Of a DNA stretch of 64,000 nt, positions 55,501 through 63,105 are shown piece by piece (the stretch's first letter is position 1; every line of letters starts with the position of its first letter). The stretch lies in the NCBI GenBank assembly GCA_020635035.1, contig JACKAO010000008.1, positions 1 through 64,000 on the forward strand, written 5' to 3'. Made by a program: the position numbers and the translations under genes. Origin of the DNA: Calditrichia bacterium. Lineage in GTDB: Bacteria > Calditrichota > Calditrichia > Calditrichales > J004. The notes beneath the pieces were generated by a model that saw only the letters and a list, made by a program, of their open reading frames with translations, was not told the origin of the DNA and made no database searches.

Positions 55501-56583
55501 CTAACCGTTTTTACTTTCAAAATCACGCATAAAATCAACCAATGCTTTTACAGAATCAACAGGAACAGCATTATAGATGGAAGCACGAATTCCACCGACT
55601 GAACGATGTCCTTTTACACCAATGATATCATTTTTCTGAGCTTCAGCAATAAATTGTTTTTCAAGTTCTTCCGATGGCAATCTGAAAGGAACATTCATCA
55701 AAGAACGACTGTTTTTTTCTACAGTTCCTTTATAAAAACCAGTACCATCAATTGCTGAATACAGCATATCTGCTTTTTCACGGTTAATTTTTTCAATGGC
55801 ACTTAAACCACCAACAGATTTCATCCATTCCAGTACAAGCTTAATGATATATATACCGAAAGTAGGCGGTGTGTTATATAAGGAATCTTTTCCCCCAATA
55901 ACTTTATAGCTACACATTGTTGGAATATTTTCGGGACTTGCATTCATTAATTCTTCTTTAATAATAACAATAGTAACACCCGAAGGACCCATATTTTTCT
56001 GTGCTCCGGCATAGATCATGCCGAATTTACTCACGTCAAATTTCCGGCAGTTAAAATCTGATGACATATCACAAACCAATGGTATTTTACCTGTATCGGG
56101 GAATTTCTGCCATTGGGTTCCAAAAATAGTATTATTGGATGTAATGTGCAGATACGCCGCATCCTTGTCCACTTTAAAGTTATCAGGGATATAAGAAAAA
56201 TTTTTGTCTTCTGATGAAGCTATCACATTAAACTTTTTACCGAGTTTGCGTGCTTCCTGAATAGCTTTTGTAGACCATGATCCGGTGTTTATATAATCTG
56301 CAAATTTGTTCTCCGGTAGCAGATTAAGCGGAACAGTCGCAAATTGAAGTGAAGCACCACCCTGCATAAATATTACTTTATAGCCATCTGGTATACCCAT
56401 AATTTCTTTCATCAGGGATTCGGCACTTTTAATAATTCCATCAAAAGTTTTTCCACGATGACTCATCTCCATTACGGAGAGTCCTTCGCCTTTATAACTT
56501 ACAAGATCATTTTGCACTTCTTCCAGAACCGGTAAAGGCAAGGCGGCCGGACCGGCGCTGAAATTATGAATTCTTCGAACCAT
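55501..56583 (-). CDS. serC: Phosphoserine aminotransferase
   Basis: 360 residues, the usual SerC length, with the start at MVRRIHNFSAGPA because GGAGG lies five bases upstream; an ATG four codons earlier lacks a site. PLP enzyme of serine (and pyridoxal) biosynthesis. Motifs: NFSAGPAALP at the N-terminus, MSHRGKTFD (about 40), GGASLQFA (about 75), and the PLP lysine in YAGAQKNMGPSG (about 193-204). It is the first gene of a two-gene operon with the zinc-ribbon protein. Confidence 0.96.
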   Translation of the reverse strand: MVRRIHNFSAGPAALPLPVLEEVQNDLVSYKGEGLSVMEMSHRGKTFDGIIKSAESLMKEIMGIPDGYKVIFMQGGASLQFATVPLNLLPENKFADYINTGSWSTKAIQEARKLGKKFNVIASSEDKNFSYIPDNFKVDKDAAYLHITSNNTIFGTQWQKFPDTGKIPLVCDMSSDFNCRKFDVSKFGMIYAGAQKNMGPSGVTIVIIKEELMNASPENIPTMCSYKVIGGKDSLYNTPPTFGIYIIKLVLEWMKSVGGLSAIEKINREKADMLYSAIDGTGFYKGTVEKNSRSLMNVPFRLPSEELEKQFIAEAQKNDIIGVKGHRSVGGIRASIYNAVPVDSVKALVDFMRDFESKNG

Positions 56584-56707
56584 TTTTTCCTCCATAGGTA
56601 TGAAAATATGTTGCTGTCTGAATATATAAAATGCGCTTAAGAAAAAGAAGAGTGAATCTATTTATTTTTTAAATTAAATTAGCTTTTTTACCGAAAGGAT
56701 TATTGTC

Positions 56708-57955
56708 ATGAAAAATGTTCTCCTTTTTTTATTAATATTTTCTACGATTTATGCGCAGCAGTCTCAACCTGGATTCGATCCCGATTCGTATTATTTAGAA
56801 CGGGGATCGTTGCAGCTCAAATTTTTCAACACAGATAAATCCGATATCATAGATCAATCCTATCATCCTTATAAAACAATTGAAGCCCGTACCGTGGCTG
56901 TTGATCCGGCAAAAATTCTCCCGGGAAGCGTTGTTTATATTCCGCAAACTGTTGGTATTAAATTAAATGATGGAACGTACCATGATGGTTATTTTCTTGC
57001 GCACCGGGTTTTAAAAAAAGGTAGTAAAAGTGAGATTGCCATTTTCACTGATACAAAACAGAATGCATTCAAAGATATCTCTGCTCAAAAAATTGACGTA
57101 TATGCTGTTCGTGGTGTTATGGCTAAAACCATGCAAACAAAATTTTATTTGAAATTCCGGACAAGCAAAGAAAAACAAACTTACCAGATGGTGGCTTCTG
57201 ATTTTACAGATCTTATGCATCAGGGTAATAAAGATTACCCGGAAATCAGCAAACGCATACAATACTATTCGCAACGCGGACTGGGTACCCCCTATTTGAT
57301 TTTTAACCTTGGTGAAGGTGCTTCAAGTAACCCGGACCCGGATCCTACAATTGACTTTTCCAGAACGGACTGCATGACATTTTGTGAACATACGCTCGCG
57401 CTGGCAATTTCAGATAATTACAAGGATATGTATAACAATCTTCAAAAAATTCGCTATAAAAACGGTGACATTCGCTATGTGATGCGTAATCATTATACGA
57501 TTGCTGACTGGCTTCCCAACAACAACTGGCTGCTTAAAGATGTTACTAAGGAAATTGGCGGCGATTTGACAAATAAAATGACTAAAACAATTGACCGGCC
57601 TAATTTTTATAAAACAAATGGCGTTCCTGAAAATGAATTAGCCGATGCACCGGGAAAAGAAGATGTTACTGCTGATTATATTCCAACAGAAAATCTTTTA
57701 AAAGTAAAAGACAAGTTACAAGGCGGTGAAATCGTTTCTATAGTAACAACGCATCCGGCAGTTATTTCAGCCCATATGGGAATTATTATTCGTGATCAGT
57801 GGAATAACCTGATCTTCAGACATGCCAGCAGTCCAGATAAAACCAACCAGGTTATGGATGAACGTTTTGAAGATTACGTCTCAAATTTAAAGGATTCTAA
57901 AACACGTGTTGGTATGCTTTTTATGCGCGCCAGGGATAATTACAAAATTCCATGA
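56708..57955 (+). CDS. Secreted 3D-domain / DUF1460 cell-wall enzyme
   Basis: 415 residues with signal peptide (to about 17). Two parts: an N-terminal 3D-like barrel (about 60-135; RTVAVDPAKILPGSVVYIP and DGYFLAHRV, the MltA-type aspartate motif) and a C-terminal DUF1460 domain (about 200-410) with RTDCMTFCEHTLALAI near residue 220, the cysteine of an NlpC/P60-like amidase, and a later AHMGI histidine (about 358). DUF1460 proteins are N-acetylmuramoyl-L-alanine amidase-like peptidoglycan enzymes. The fusion with 3D is uncommon. It is transcribed alone; the next gene begins about 140 bp later. Confidence 0.78.
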   Translation: MKNVLLFLLIFSTIYAQQSQPGFDPDSYYLERGSLQLKFFNTDKSDIIDQSYHPYKTIEARTVAVDPAKILPGSVVYIPQTVGIKLNDGTYHDGYFLAHRVLKKGSKSEIAIFTDTKQNAFKDISAQKIDVYAVRGVMAKTMQTKFYLKFRTSKEKQTYQMVASDFTDLMHQGNKDYPEISKRIQYYSQRGLGTPYLIFNLGEGASSNPDPDPTIDFSRTDCMTFCEHTLALAISDNYKDMYNNLQKIRYKNGDIRYVMRNHYTIADWLPNNNWLLKDVTKEIGGDLTNKMTKTIDRPNFYKTNGVPENELADAPGKEDVTADYIPTENLLKVKDKLQGGEIVSIVTTHPAVISAHMGIIIRDQWNNLIFRHASSPDKTNQVMDERFEDYVSNLKDSKTRVGMLFMRARDNYKIP

Positions 57956-58098
57956 TTTTGATGATAAAGGTAAAGGGGATCTTTTCGACAGACTTTTTTA
58001 ATTTATTCTAATGTTGGTTTATAGTTATTCTTCTTAGTTGAATTTCATTCAATTTATATGCATGCTTATTGTGCGTTGTATCCCATCCCCGGAATATT

Positions 58099-59121
58099 TT
58101 GAAGATTAACAACTTTGCTAAAAAATCAAATCTAATTCTATTACTACAACGGAGTATCGTTGTAGTAATTTTTTTTCATTTATCATTACTTGCACAGCAA
58201 AGTGATTTTCATATTTCTTATTGCGGGAAAATTTCGTCTGAAAACTTCAAAAACGACAATTCTTACATCGGCTTAATCTCAAATCTAATTTTCGGGAAAC
58301 CCGAAACTAACCTTATCCGACCCGTCAACCTGCTTGTAAAAAATGATGAATTTTGGATTTTAGATCAGGGGCAAAACGCTGTTTTAAATTTCAATAGAGA
58401 AAAAGAAACATTTTATGCCACTTCTTGTGAAAATTTTAATTTATCGTCTGTTGTTAGTATATCTATGGCCGAAAGCAAACTGGTATTTACTGACTCCCGA
58501 TTAAATACAGTATTTATTTATGACTCTGAAGAGAATCAGACAGCACTTTTAAACACAAATTATGCTTTTAACAGGCCAACAGGAATAGCATATAATACGC
58601 TTTCTAAAGATATATGGGTCACCGAGACAGGAGCGCATCATCTCGTGTTAATAAACTCCAAGGGAGTTTTAAAAAAAGTAATCGGGGAGCGTGGCATGGA
58701 ATCTGGTCAGTTTAATTTTCCAGGATTTATCTGGATTGATAAAGATGGTTTTGCCTATGTAGTGGATGCCATGAATTTTCGTGTGCAGATATTTGATGCT
58801 GAAGGAAATTTTCTCTCCATGTTTGGTGAAGCCGGGGATGCATCAGGTTATCTGGCAAGGCCAAAGGGAATTGCTACAGATTCCTATGGCAACATCTACG
58901 TGGCAGATGCTTTGTTTAACACTGTTCAGATTTTTGATCGTGATGGCAATTATCTCTATAACTTTGGCAAAAAGGGCAGCGGAGAAAGCGAATTTATGCT
59001 GCCAATGGGAATTTTTATTGACACATCAGATCAGATCTATGTGGCTGACAGCTTTAATAAGCGGGTACAGATTTTTAGAATAACCAGGGATTCGGATTTT
59101 GAGAATAGTGATAAAAATTAG
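58099..59121 (+). CDS. Exported NHL-repeat propeller protein leading the cytochrome cluster
   Basis: About 340 residues. No ATG is available: the frame opens at TTG 58069, and TTG 58099 gives a good signal peptide (KINNFAKKSNLILLLQ to LLAQQ) with a weak GGAA upstream, so I prefer it. The mature protein is an NHL/six-bladed propeller; the best blades are in the C-terminal half: GQFNFPGFIWIDKDGFAYVVD, GYLARPKGIATDSYGNIYVAD and GESEFMLPMGIFIDTSDQIYVAD (each quoted in part). A perfect terminator-like hairpin (58140-58176) lies inside the signal-peptide codons. The 3' end overlaps the 12-heme cytochrome gene by 23 bp. Probably a periplasmic or surface partner of the cytochromes. Confidence 0.8.
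   Translation: MKINNFAKKSNLILLLQRSIVVVIFFHLSLLAQQSDFHISYCGKISSENFKNDNSYIGLISNLIFGKPETNLIRPVNLLVKNDEFWILDQGQNAVLNFNREKETFYATSCENFNLSSVVSISMAESKLVFTDSRLNTVFIYDSEENQTALLNTNYAFNRPTGIAYNTLSKDIWVTETGAHHLVLINSKGVLKKVIGERGMESGQFNFPGFIWIDKDGFAYVVDAMNFRVQIFDAEGNFLSMFGEAGDASGYLARPKGIATDSYGNIYVADALFNTVQIFDRDGNYLYNFGKKGSGESEFMLPMGIFIDTSDQIYVADSFNKRVQIFRITRDSDFENSDKN
58140..58176 (+). terminator. Terminator-like hairpin inside the NHL gene (candidate attenuator)
   Basis: ATTACTACAACG (58140-58151) and CGTTGTAGTAAT (58158-58169) form a perfect 12-bp stem with loop GAGTAT, followed by seven T (58170-58176): a textbook Rho-independent terminator. It lies within the codons for the NHL signal peptide, about 185 bases after the preceding gene's stop. 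CGTTGTA at 58074-58080 repeats the start of the second arm and could pair with the first arm instead. Confidence 0.7.
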
Positions 59122-60781
59122 CGCTATTTTGCTGATGCTGTCGATGGCTATTTACAGTCAGTCGATTGTTAACAGCAAACATAATCTTTCAGTGAGTGGC
59201 CCCGGTGATATTAAGGCCACTTCGGAATCCGAAATATGTATCTTTTGCCATACCCCGCATCAGAGCAGTCCGCGTAAACCTTTATGGAACAGGCAAGATC
59301 CGGGATCAGTCTACGAGATTTATAATACTTCAACCACTGATGCATCCGCCGGACAACCGGATGGTTCATCGGTACTGTGCCTGTCCTGCCATGATGGTAC
59401 AATAGCGCTTGGTGATGTCTTAAGTCGTGCACAGCCGATTGAATTCAGCGGCGGCATCAGCGTCATGCCACCAGGTACATCGAACCTGACCACCAACTTA
59501 TCCGATGATCACCCGATATCATTCATTTACAATTCTTCATTGGCTGCCAGTGATGGTGAACTGGTTGATCCGTCGGCATTATCTGCCCCGGTGAAACTGG
59601 AAAACCAGAAAATGCAGTGTACTTCCTGCCATGAACCGCATGATGATACTTTTGGAATGTTTTTAGTTGCTACACGTTCCAATTCGGAGCTATGCCTGTT
59701 TTGTCATCAAAAGAACGGCTGGTCATTAACGCAGCATAATTTGTCCAATGCTACCTGGAATGGCTCCGGTAATGATCCCTGGTTTCACACGCCTTATACA
59801 ACGGTTGCCGAGAATGCCTGCGAAAACTGCCACACACCGCATAATGCCGGCCAGGACTCAAGGCTTACCAATTACCAGGCTGAAGAAAACAATTGCCTGG
59901 ATTGTCATAACGGCAATGTAGCTGCATCTGATGTGCAGGCAGAATTTGCCAAGATTTATCGTCACCGGGTTTACAGCTATACGCTGGTCCATGATCCGGT
60001 TGAAGATGCGCTGGTTCAAACGCGCCATGTGGAATGTGTTGATTGCCATAACCCCCATTACAGCAACAGCAGCAGTTCCTTTTCGCCGCAGGCGTCCGGT
60101 GCGCTTGCCGGTGTAAGGGGTGTTAACAGTGCTGGTAACAGCATCAGCATTGTCCAGAATGAATATGAATTGTGTTACCGCTGTCATGCCGATAGTCCCG
60201 ATAAACCGGGCAGCCCGACAACACGTCAGATTGCACAGAATAATGTGCGGCTTGAATTTGATCCTGCAAATCCTTCTTTTCACCCGGTGGAGAGTGCCGG
60301 CAGAAACAGTAATGTACCCAGCCTGATTTCTCCCCTGAGCGAATCCAGCACGATTTACTGCTCCGATTGTCATGCCAGTGATAACACGAATATCAGTGGT
60401 CCGCATGGATCAGTCTATCCGCATATCCTTAAATTTAATTACGAGACCGGAACACGGGTATCGGAATCCTTTCAGTCATACCGCCTGTGTTATGAATGCC
60501 ATGATCGTAATGCTATAATTAACAGGAATGATGATTTCGGCCAAAACGTACATCGTAAACACATAGTTGAAGAAGATATTCCATGCAACCAATGTCATGA
60601 TCCGCATGGTATCAGCAGTTCGCAGGGGACTGAAGCTAATAACACACACCTGATAAATTTTAATACACAAATCGTACAATCCACATCTGGAGGACTTGAA
60701 TTTGTGGATGATGGTATCTTTGCAGGAAGATGCTATCTTCGTTGTCATGGTAAAAATCATAACCCAGAAAGTTATAACTAA
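59099..60781 (+). CDS. Dodecaheme c-type cytochrome
   Basis: 560 residues with signal peptide (to about 21). Eleven CxxCH heme motifs are visible (CIFCH, CLSCH, CTSCH, CLFCH, CENCH, CLDCH, CVDCH, CYRCH, CSDCH, CYECH, CNQCH) plus one variant, CYLRCH, near the C-terminus (60731-60748), so up to twelve hemes. Five motifs continue as CHxPH, supplying likely distal histidines; the doubled-CxxCH pattern fits extracytoplasmic electron-transfer cytochromes. The likely start is TTG 59099 with AGGGA eight bases upstream; GTG 59108 is the alternative. It overlaps the NHL gene by 23 bp. It probably receives or relays electrons in the periplasm or at the surface as part of the conduit encoded downstream. 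Confidence 0.92.
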   Translation: MRIVIKISAILLMLSMAIYSQSIVNSKHNLSVSGPGDIKATSESEICIFCHTPHQSSPRKPLWNRQDPGSVYEIYNTSTTDASAGQPDGSSVLCLSCHDGTIALGDVLSRAQPIEFSGGISVMPPGTSNLTTNLSDDHPISFIYNSSLAASDGELVDPSALSAPVKLENQKMQCTSCHEPHDDTFGMFLVATRSNSELCLFCHQKNGWSLTQHNLSNATWNGSGNDPWFHTPYTTVAENACENCHTPHNAGQDSRLTNYQAEENNCLDCHNGNVAASDVQAEFAKIYRHRVYSYTLVHDPVEDALVQTRHVECVDCHNPHYSNSSSSFSPQASGALAGVRGVNSAGNSISIVQNEYELCYRCHADSPDKPGSPTTRQIAQNNVRLEFDPANPSFHPVESAGRNSNVPSLISPLSESSTIYCSDCHASDNTNISGPHGSVYPHILKFNYETGTRVSESFQSYRLCYECHDRNAIINRNDDFGQNVHRKHIVEEDIPCNQCHDPHGISSSQGTEANNTHLINFNTQIVQSTSGGLEFVDDGIFAGRCYLRCHGKNHNPESYN

Positions 60782-60815
60782 AATTTTGTGAGAGTTAATA
60801 ACACAAGGAGGAACC

Positions 60816-61436
60816 ATGTTAAAGAAAGTGCTATACTTTTCAATACTGGCTGTTTTTATACTCGGTGTAAATCTTTTTGGACAGAATATCGTTGGATCGG
60901 CCCATGATTTTTCCAGTGATTCATGGAATACAACAGGTCAGATCTGCATTGTCTGTCACACTACCCATAATGCCGATGTTTCGGTTAATGATGCACCGCT
61001 TTGGAACCACGAGACGACAGCTTCTTCATTTACACCTTACACAAGTTCTACGCTTGATGCTACAGCGGGGCAGCCCGATGCATCATCCAAGTTATGCCTG
61101 AGCTGTCATGATGGTACCATTGCTGTAGACAATTTTAATGGTAAAACCAGCGGAACTCATTTTCTGACCGGTAACCCGAATGTAGGTACTGATTTAAATG
61201 ATGACCATCCTGTTTCCATAACTTACGATGCTGCATTGGCAAGTGCTGATGGCGGACTATACAATCCAACTACGACAAACTCCGGTTTGGGCGGCACGAT
61301 CAGTGAAGACCTGCTGATTGGAAACCAGGTACAATGTGCGTCCTGCCATGACGTTCATAACGGCAGCGGAATTGATAAACTGTTACGTAAATCCAATAAT
61401 GCCAGTGCGTTATGTTTAACCTGTCACGATAAATAA
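60816..61436 (+). CDS. Tetraheme c-type cytochrome
   Basis: 206 residues with signal peptide (to about 21) and four CxxCH motifs (CIVCH, CLSCH, CASCH, CLTCH), the last three residues from the C-terminus. Spacing and sequence follow the first four hemes of the 12-heme protein: TAGQPDASSKLCLSCHDGTI here against SAGQPDGSSVLCLSCHDGTI there, then DDHP, a DGGL/DGEL segment, CASCHDVHNG/CTSCHEPHDD and the LR-S-N-x-ALCL / TRSNSELCL block. It is therefore a paralogue of that N-terminal module. AAGGAGG precedes the ATG. Confidence 0.92.
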   Translation: MLKKVLYFSILAVFILGVNLFGQNIVGSAHDFSSDSWNTTGQICIVCHTTHNADVSVNDAPLWNHETTASSFTPYTSSTLDATAGQPDASSKLCLSCHDGTIAVDNFNGKTSGTHFLTGNPNVGTDLNDDHPVSITYDAALASADGGLYNPTTTNSGLGGTISEDLLIGNQVQCASCHDVHNGSGIDKLLRKSNNASALCLTCHDK

Positions 61437-61465
61437 AATAAGCTTTGCTTCCGGATGAATAAAAA

Positions 61466-62542
61466 ATGATGAAATTTTTTAAAATTATCCCGTTGTTGCT
61501 GTTTTTATTATTTGGCTGTACACCGGGAACACGCGGTACTGAAAAACAACAAAAGCTGGTCATCTTTCCTTCTCCGCCGGACACAGCGCGTATTCAATAT
61601 CTGACCAGCTTCAGTTCTTCAAAAGATATCGTGGGTGAACAATCCATTTTCAGTAAATATGTGATGGGTGAAGAAACACCAAAAAATATTCAGAAGCCCT
61701 ACGGTATCACCGTGCGTAATAAGCGGATTTATATTTGTGATTCGATGCTTCCGGGACTTGAAATAATCGATCTGGAAAAGAATACTTTCGATTATTTTAC
61801 ACCCGATGGATTGGGAGAATTAAAGAAACCGATTAACTGCTTTGTAACGGCCAACGGAGATATTTTTGTCGCTGATGCCGAACGACGGCAGATTGTGGCA
61901 TTCAGCGCACTGGGTAATTTCACATTTGTCCTGGGGGATGGAAAAAGCGGTAAGCCAACAGATGTAACTGTCTTTGATGAAAAAATCTGGGTATGTGATC
62001 TGCAGCTGCACAAAATAATTGTTTTCGATAAAAATACGCGTGAAGAATTATACAGCTTTCCGGAAGCCCATAAAAAAGAAGCGGCTTATTTATTTATGCC
62101 TACCAATGTCACGATTGCCGACGGTATAGTTTATGTGACAGATACAGGCAGTTCCAGTGTAAAAAAATACCAATTAGATGGTACATATTTGGGGGAAGTT
62201 GGCGGCCGCGGCAACAGAATAGGTAGCTTTGTACGTCCTAAGGGACTGGCAGTGGATCACAATGGGAACTTGTACGTCGTTGACGCTGCTTTTGAAAATG
62301 TACAGATTTTTAATCAGGATAATCAGGCATTAATGTATTTTGGCGGCACCTATAAAGGCCCCGGATACATGTGGCTTCCTGCTGCAGTCGCCATTGATTA
62401 TGAACATGTAGATTATTTTAAGAAGTATGTGCACCACTTTTTTGATTTGCAGTATTTGATATTTGTAAGCAATCAATACGGACCGGACAAAGTGAGTGTT
62501 TACGGCTTTGTTTCACCAAAATCGGGATTGTCAGCTAAATGA
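61466..62542 (+). CDS. NHL-repeat lipoprotein of the cytochrome cluster
   Basis: 358 residues with a lipoprotein signal (lipobox LFGC). The mature part is a six-bladed NHL-type propeller: blades such as IQKPYGITVRNKRIYICDS, KPINCFVTANGDIFVADAE, FMPTNVTIADGIVYVTDT, FVRPKGLAVDHNGNLYVVDA are seen, ending with a segment FVSNQYGPDKVSVYGF. It starts with ATG ATG and overlaps the 5-heme cytochrome gene by 4 bp. A second NHL gene opens the cluster. As a lipoprotein it is probably tethered to the outer membrane, where it could dock cytochromes or the barrel. Confidence 0.88.
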   Translation: MMKFFKIIPLLLFLLFGCTPGTRGTEKQQKLVIFPSPPDTARIQYLTSFSSSKDIVGEQSIFSKYVMGEETPKNIQKPYGITVRNKRIYICDSMLPGLEIIDLEKNTFDYFTPDGLGELKKPINCFVTANGDIFVADAERRQIVAFSALGNFTFVLGDGKSGKPTDVTVFDEKIWVCDLQLHKIIVFDKNTREELYSFPEAHKKEAAYLFMPTNVTIADGIVYVTDTGSSSVKKYQLDGTYLGEVGGRGNRIGSFVRPKGLAVDHNGNLYVVDAAFENVQIFNQDNQALMYFGGTYKGPGYMWLPAAVAIDYEHVDYFKKYVHHFFDLQYLIFVSNQYGPDKVSVYGFVSPKSGLSAK

Positions 62543-63093
62543 ACATGATCTCAAAAATTATCCTGGGATGGATCTTTTTTAGCCTGGTTTGGTCGTGTAA
62601 TCCGCAGACCCGCTATAAAACATTGGCTTTCTTTTTCGACGGTGTACCCGATCCAAATAAACAAGTGCTGGCTGATTCGGTTGCAACGGACTCGCTGCTT
62701 GTGCTTAATGAACCGGGTATTAATCCTGCTAAAAATATTCAGCCCTGGATTGTTCATGAAGCATACTCACGTGAAACCTGCGGCGATTGTCACAGCAAGG
62801 CATTTTCGAACCAGCTTGCTGAAAAAATGCCGGAACTTTGCTATCAGTGTCATGATGATTATTCCGAACAGTACGAATCTGTTCATGGGCCGGTGGCTGC
62901 TGGATTTTGTACCGCCTGCCATAATCCGCATAAATCCAAAAATGCAGCTCTGTTGGTTATGCCCAAACAGGATTTGTGCGTTTATTGTCATGAAATGAGT
63001 GATGTGCAGAAAAATGATGCCCATGAAGATGTTGCACCCGCTGATTGTATGGATTGCCACAATCCGCATGGCGGTGATGAATATTTGTTATAG
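62539..63093 (+). CDS. Pentaheme c-type cytochrome, probable lipoprotein
   Basis: 184 residues. The signal ends LVWSC, close to a lipobox, so the protein is probably lipid-anchored through Cys20. Five CxxCH motifs follow (CGDCH, CYQCH, CTACH, CVYCH, CMDCH), in doubled-CxxCH arrangement, with CHNPH twice. It starts 4 bp inside the NHL lipoprotein gene (ATGA), so the two are co-translated. Right after it begins a putative outer-membrane barrel gene. This order (lipoprotein cytochrome next to barrel) matches porin-cytochrome complexes in which a cytochrome sits inside or against the barrel. Confidence 0.9.
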   Translation: MNMISKIILGWIFFSLVWSCNPQTRYKTLAFFFDGVPDPNKQVLADSVATDSLLVLNEPGINPAKNIQPWIVHEAYSRETCGDCHSKAFSNQLAEKMPELCYQCHDDYSEQYESVHGPVAAGFCTACHNPHKSKNAALLVMPKQDLCVYCHEMSDVQKNDAHEDVAPADCMDCHNPHGGDEYLL

Positions 63094-63105
63094 ACCGGAT
63101 CAAAT

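Noticed and set aside
59858..60406. 182-codon minus-strand frame opposite the 12-heme cytochrome
   Set aside because: Its length arises from the repeated CxxCH codon pattern on the other strand; no domain or ribosome site.
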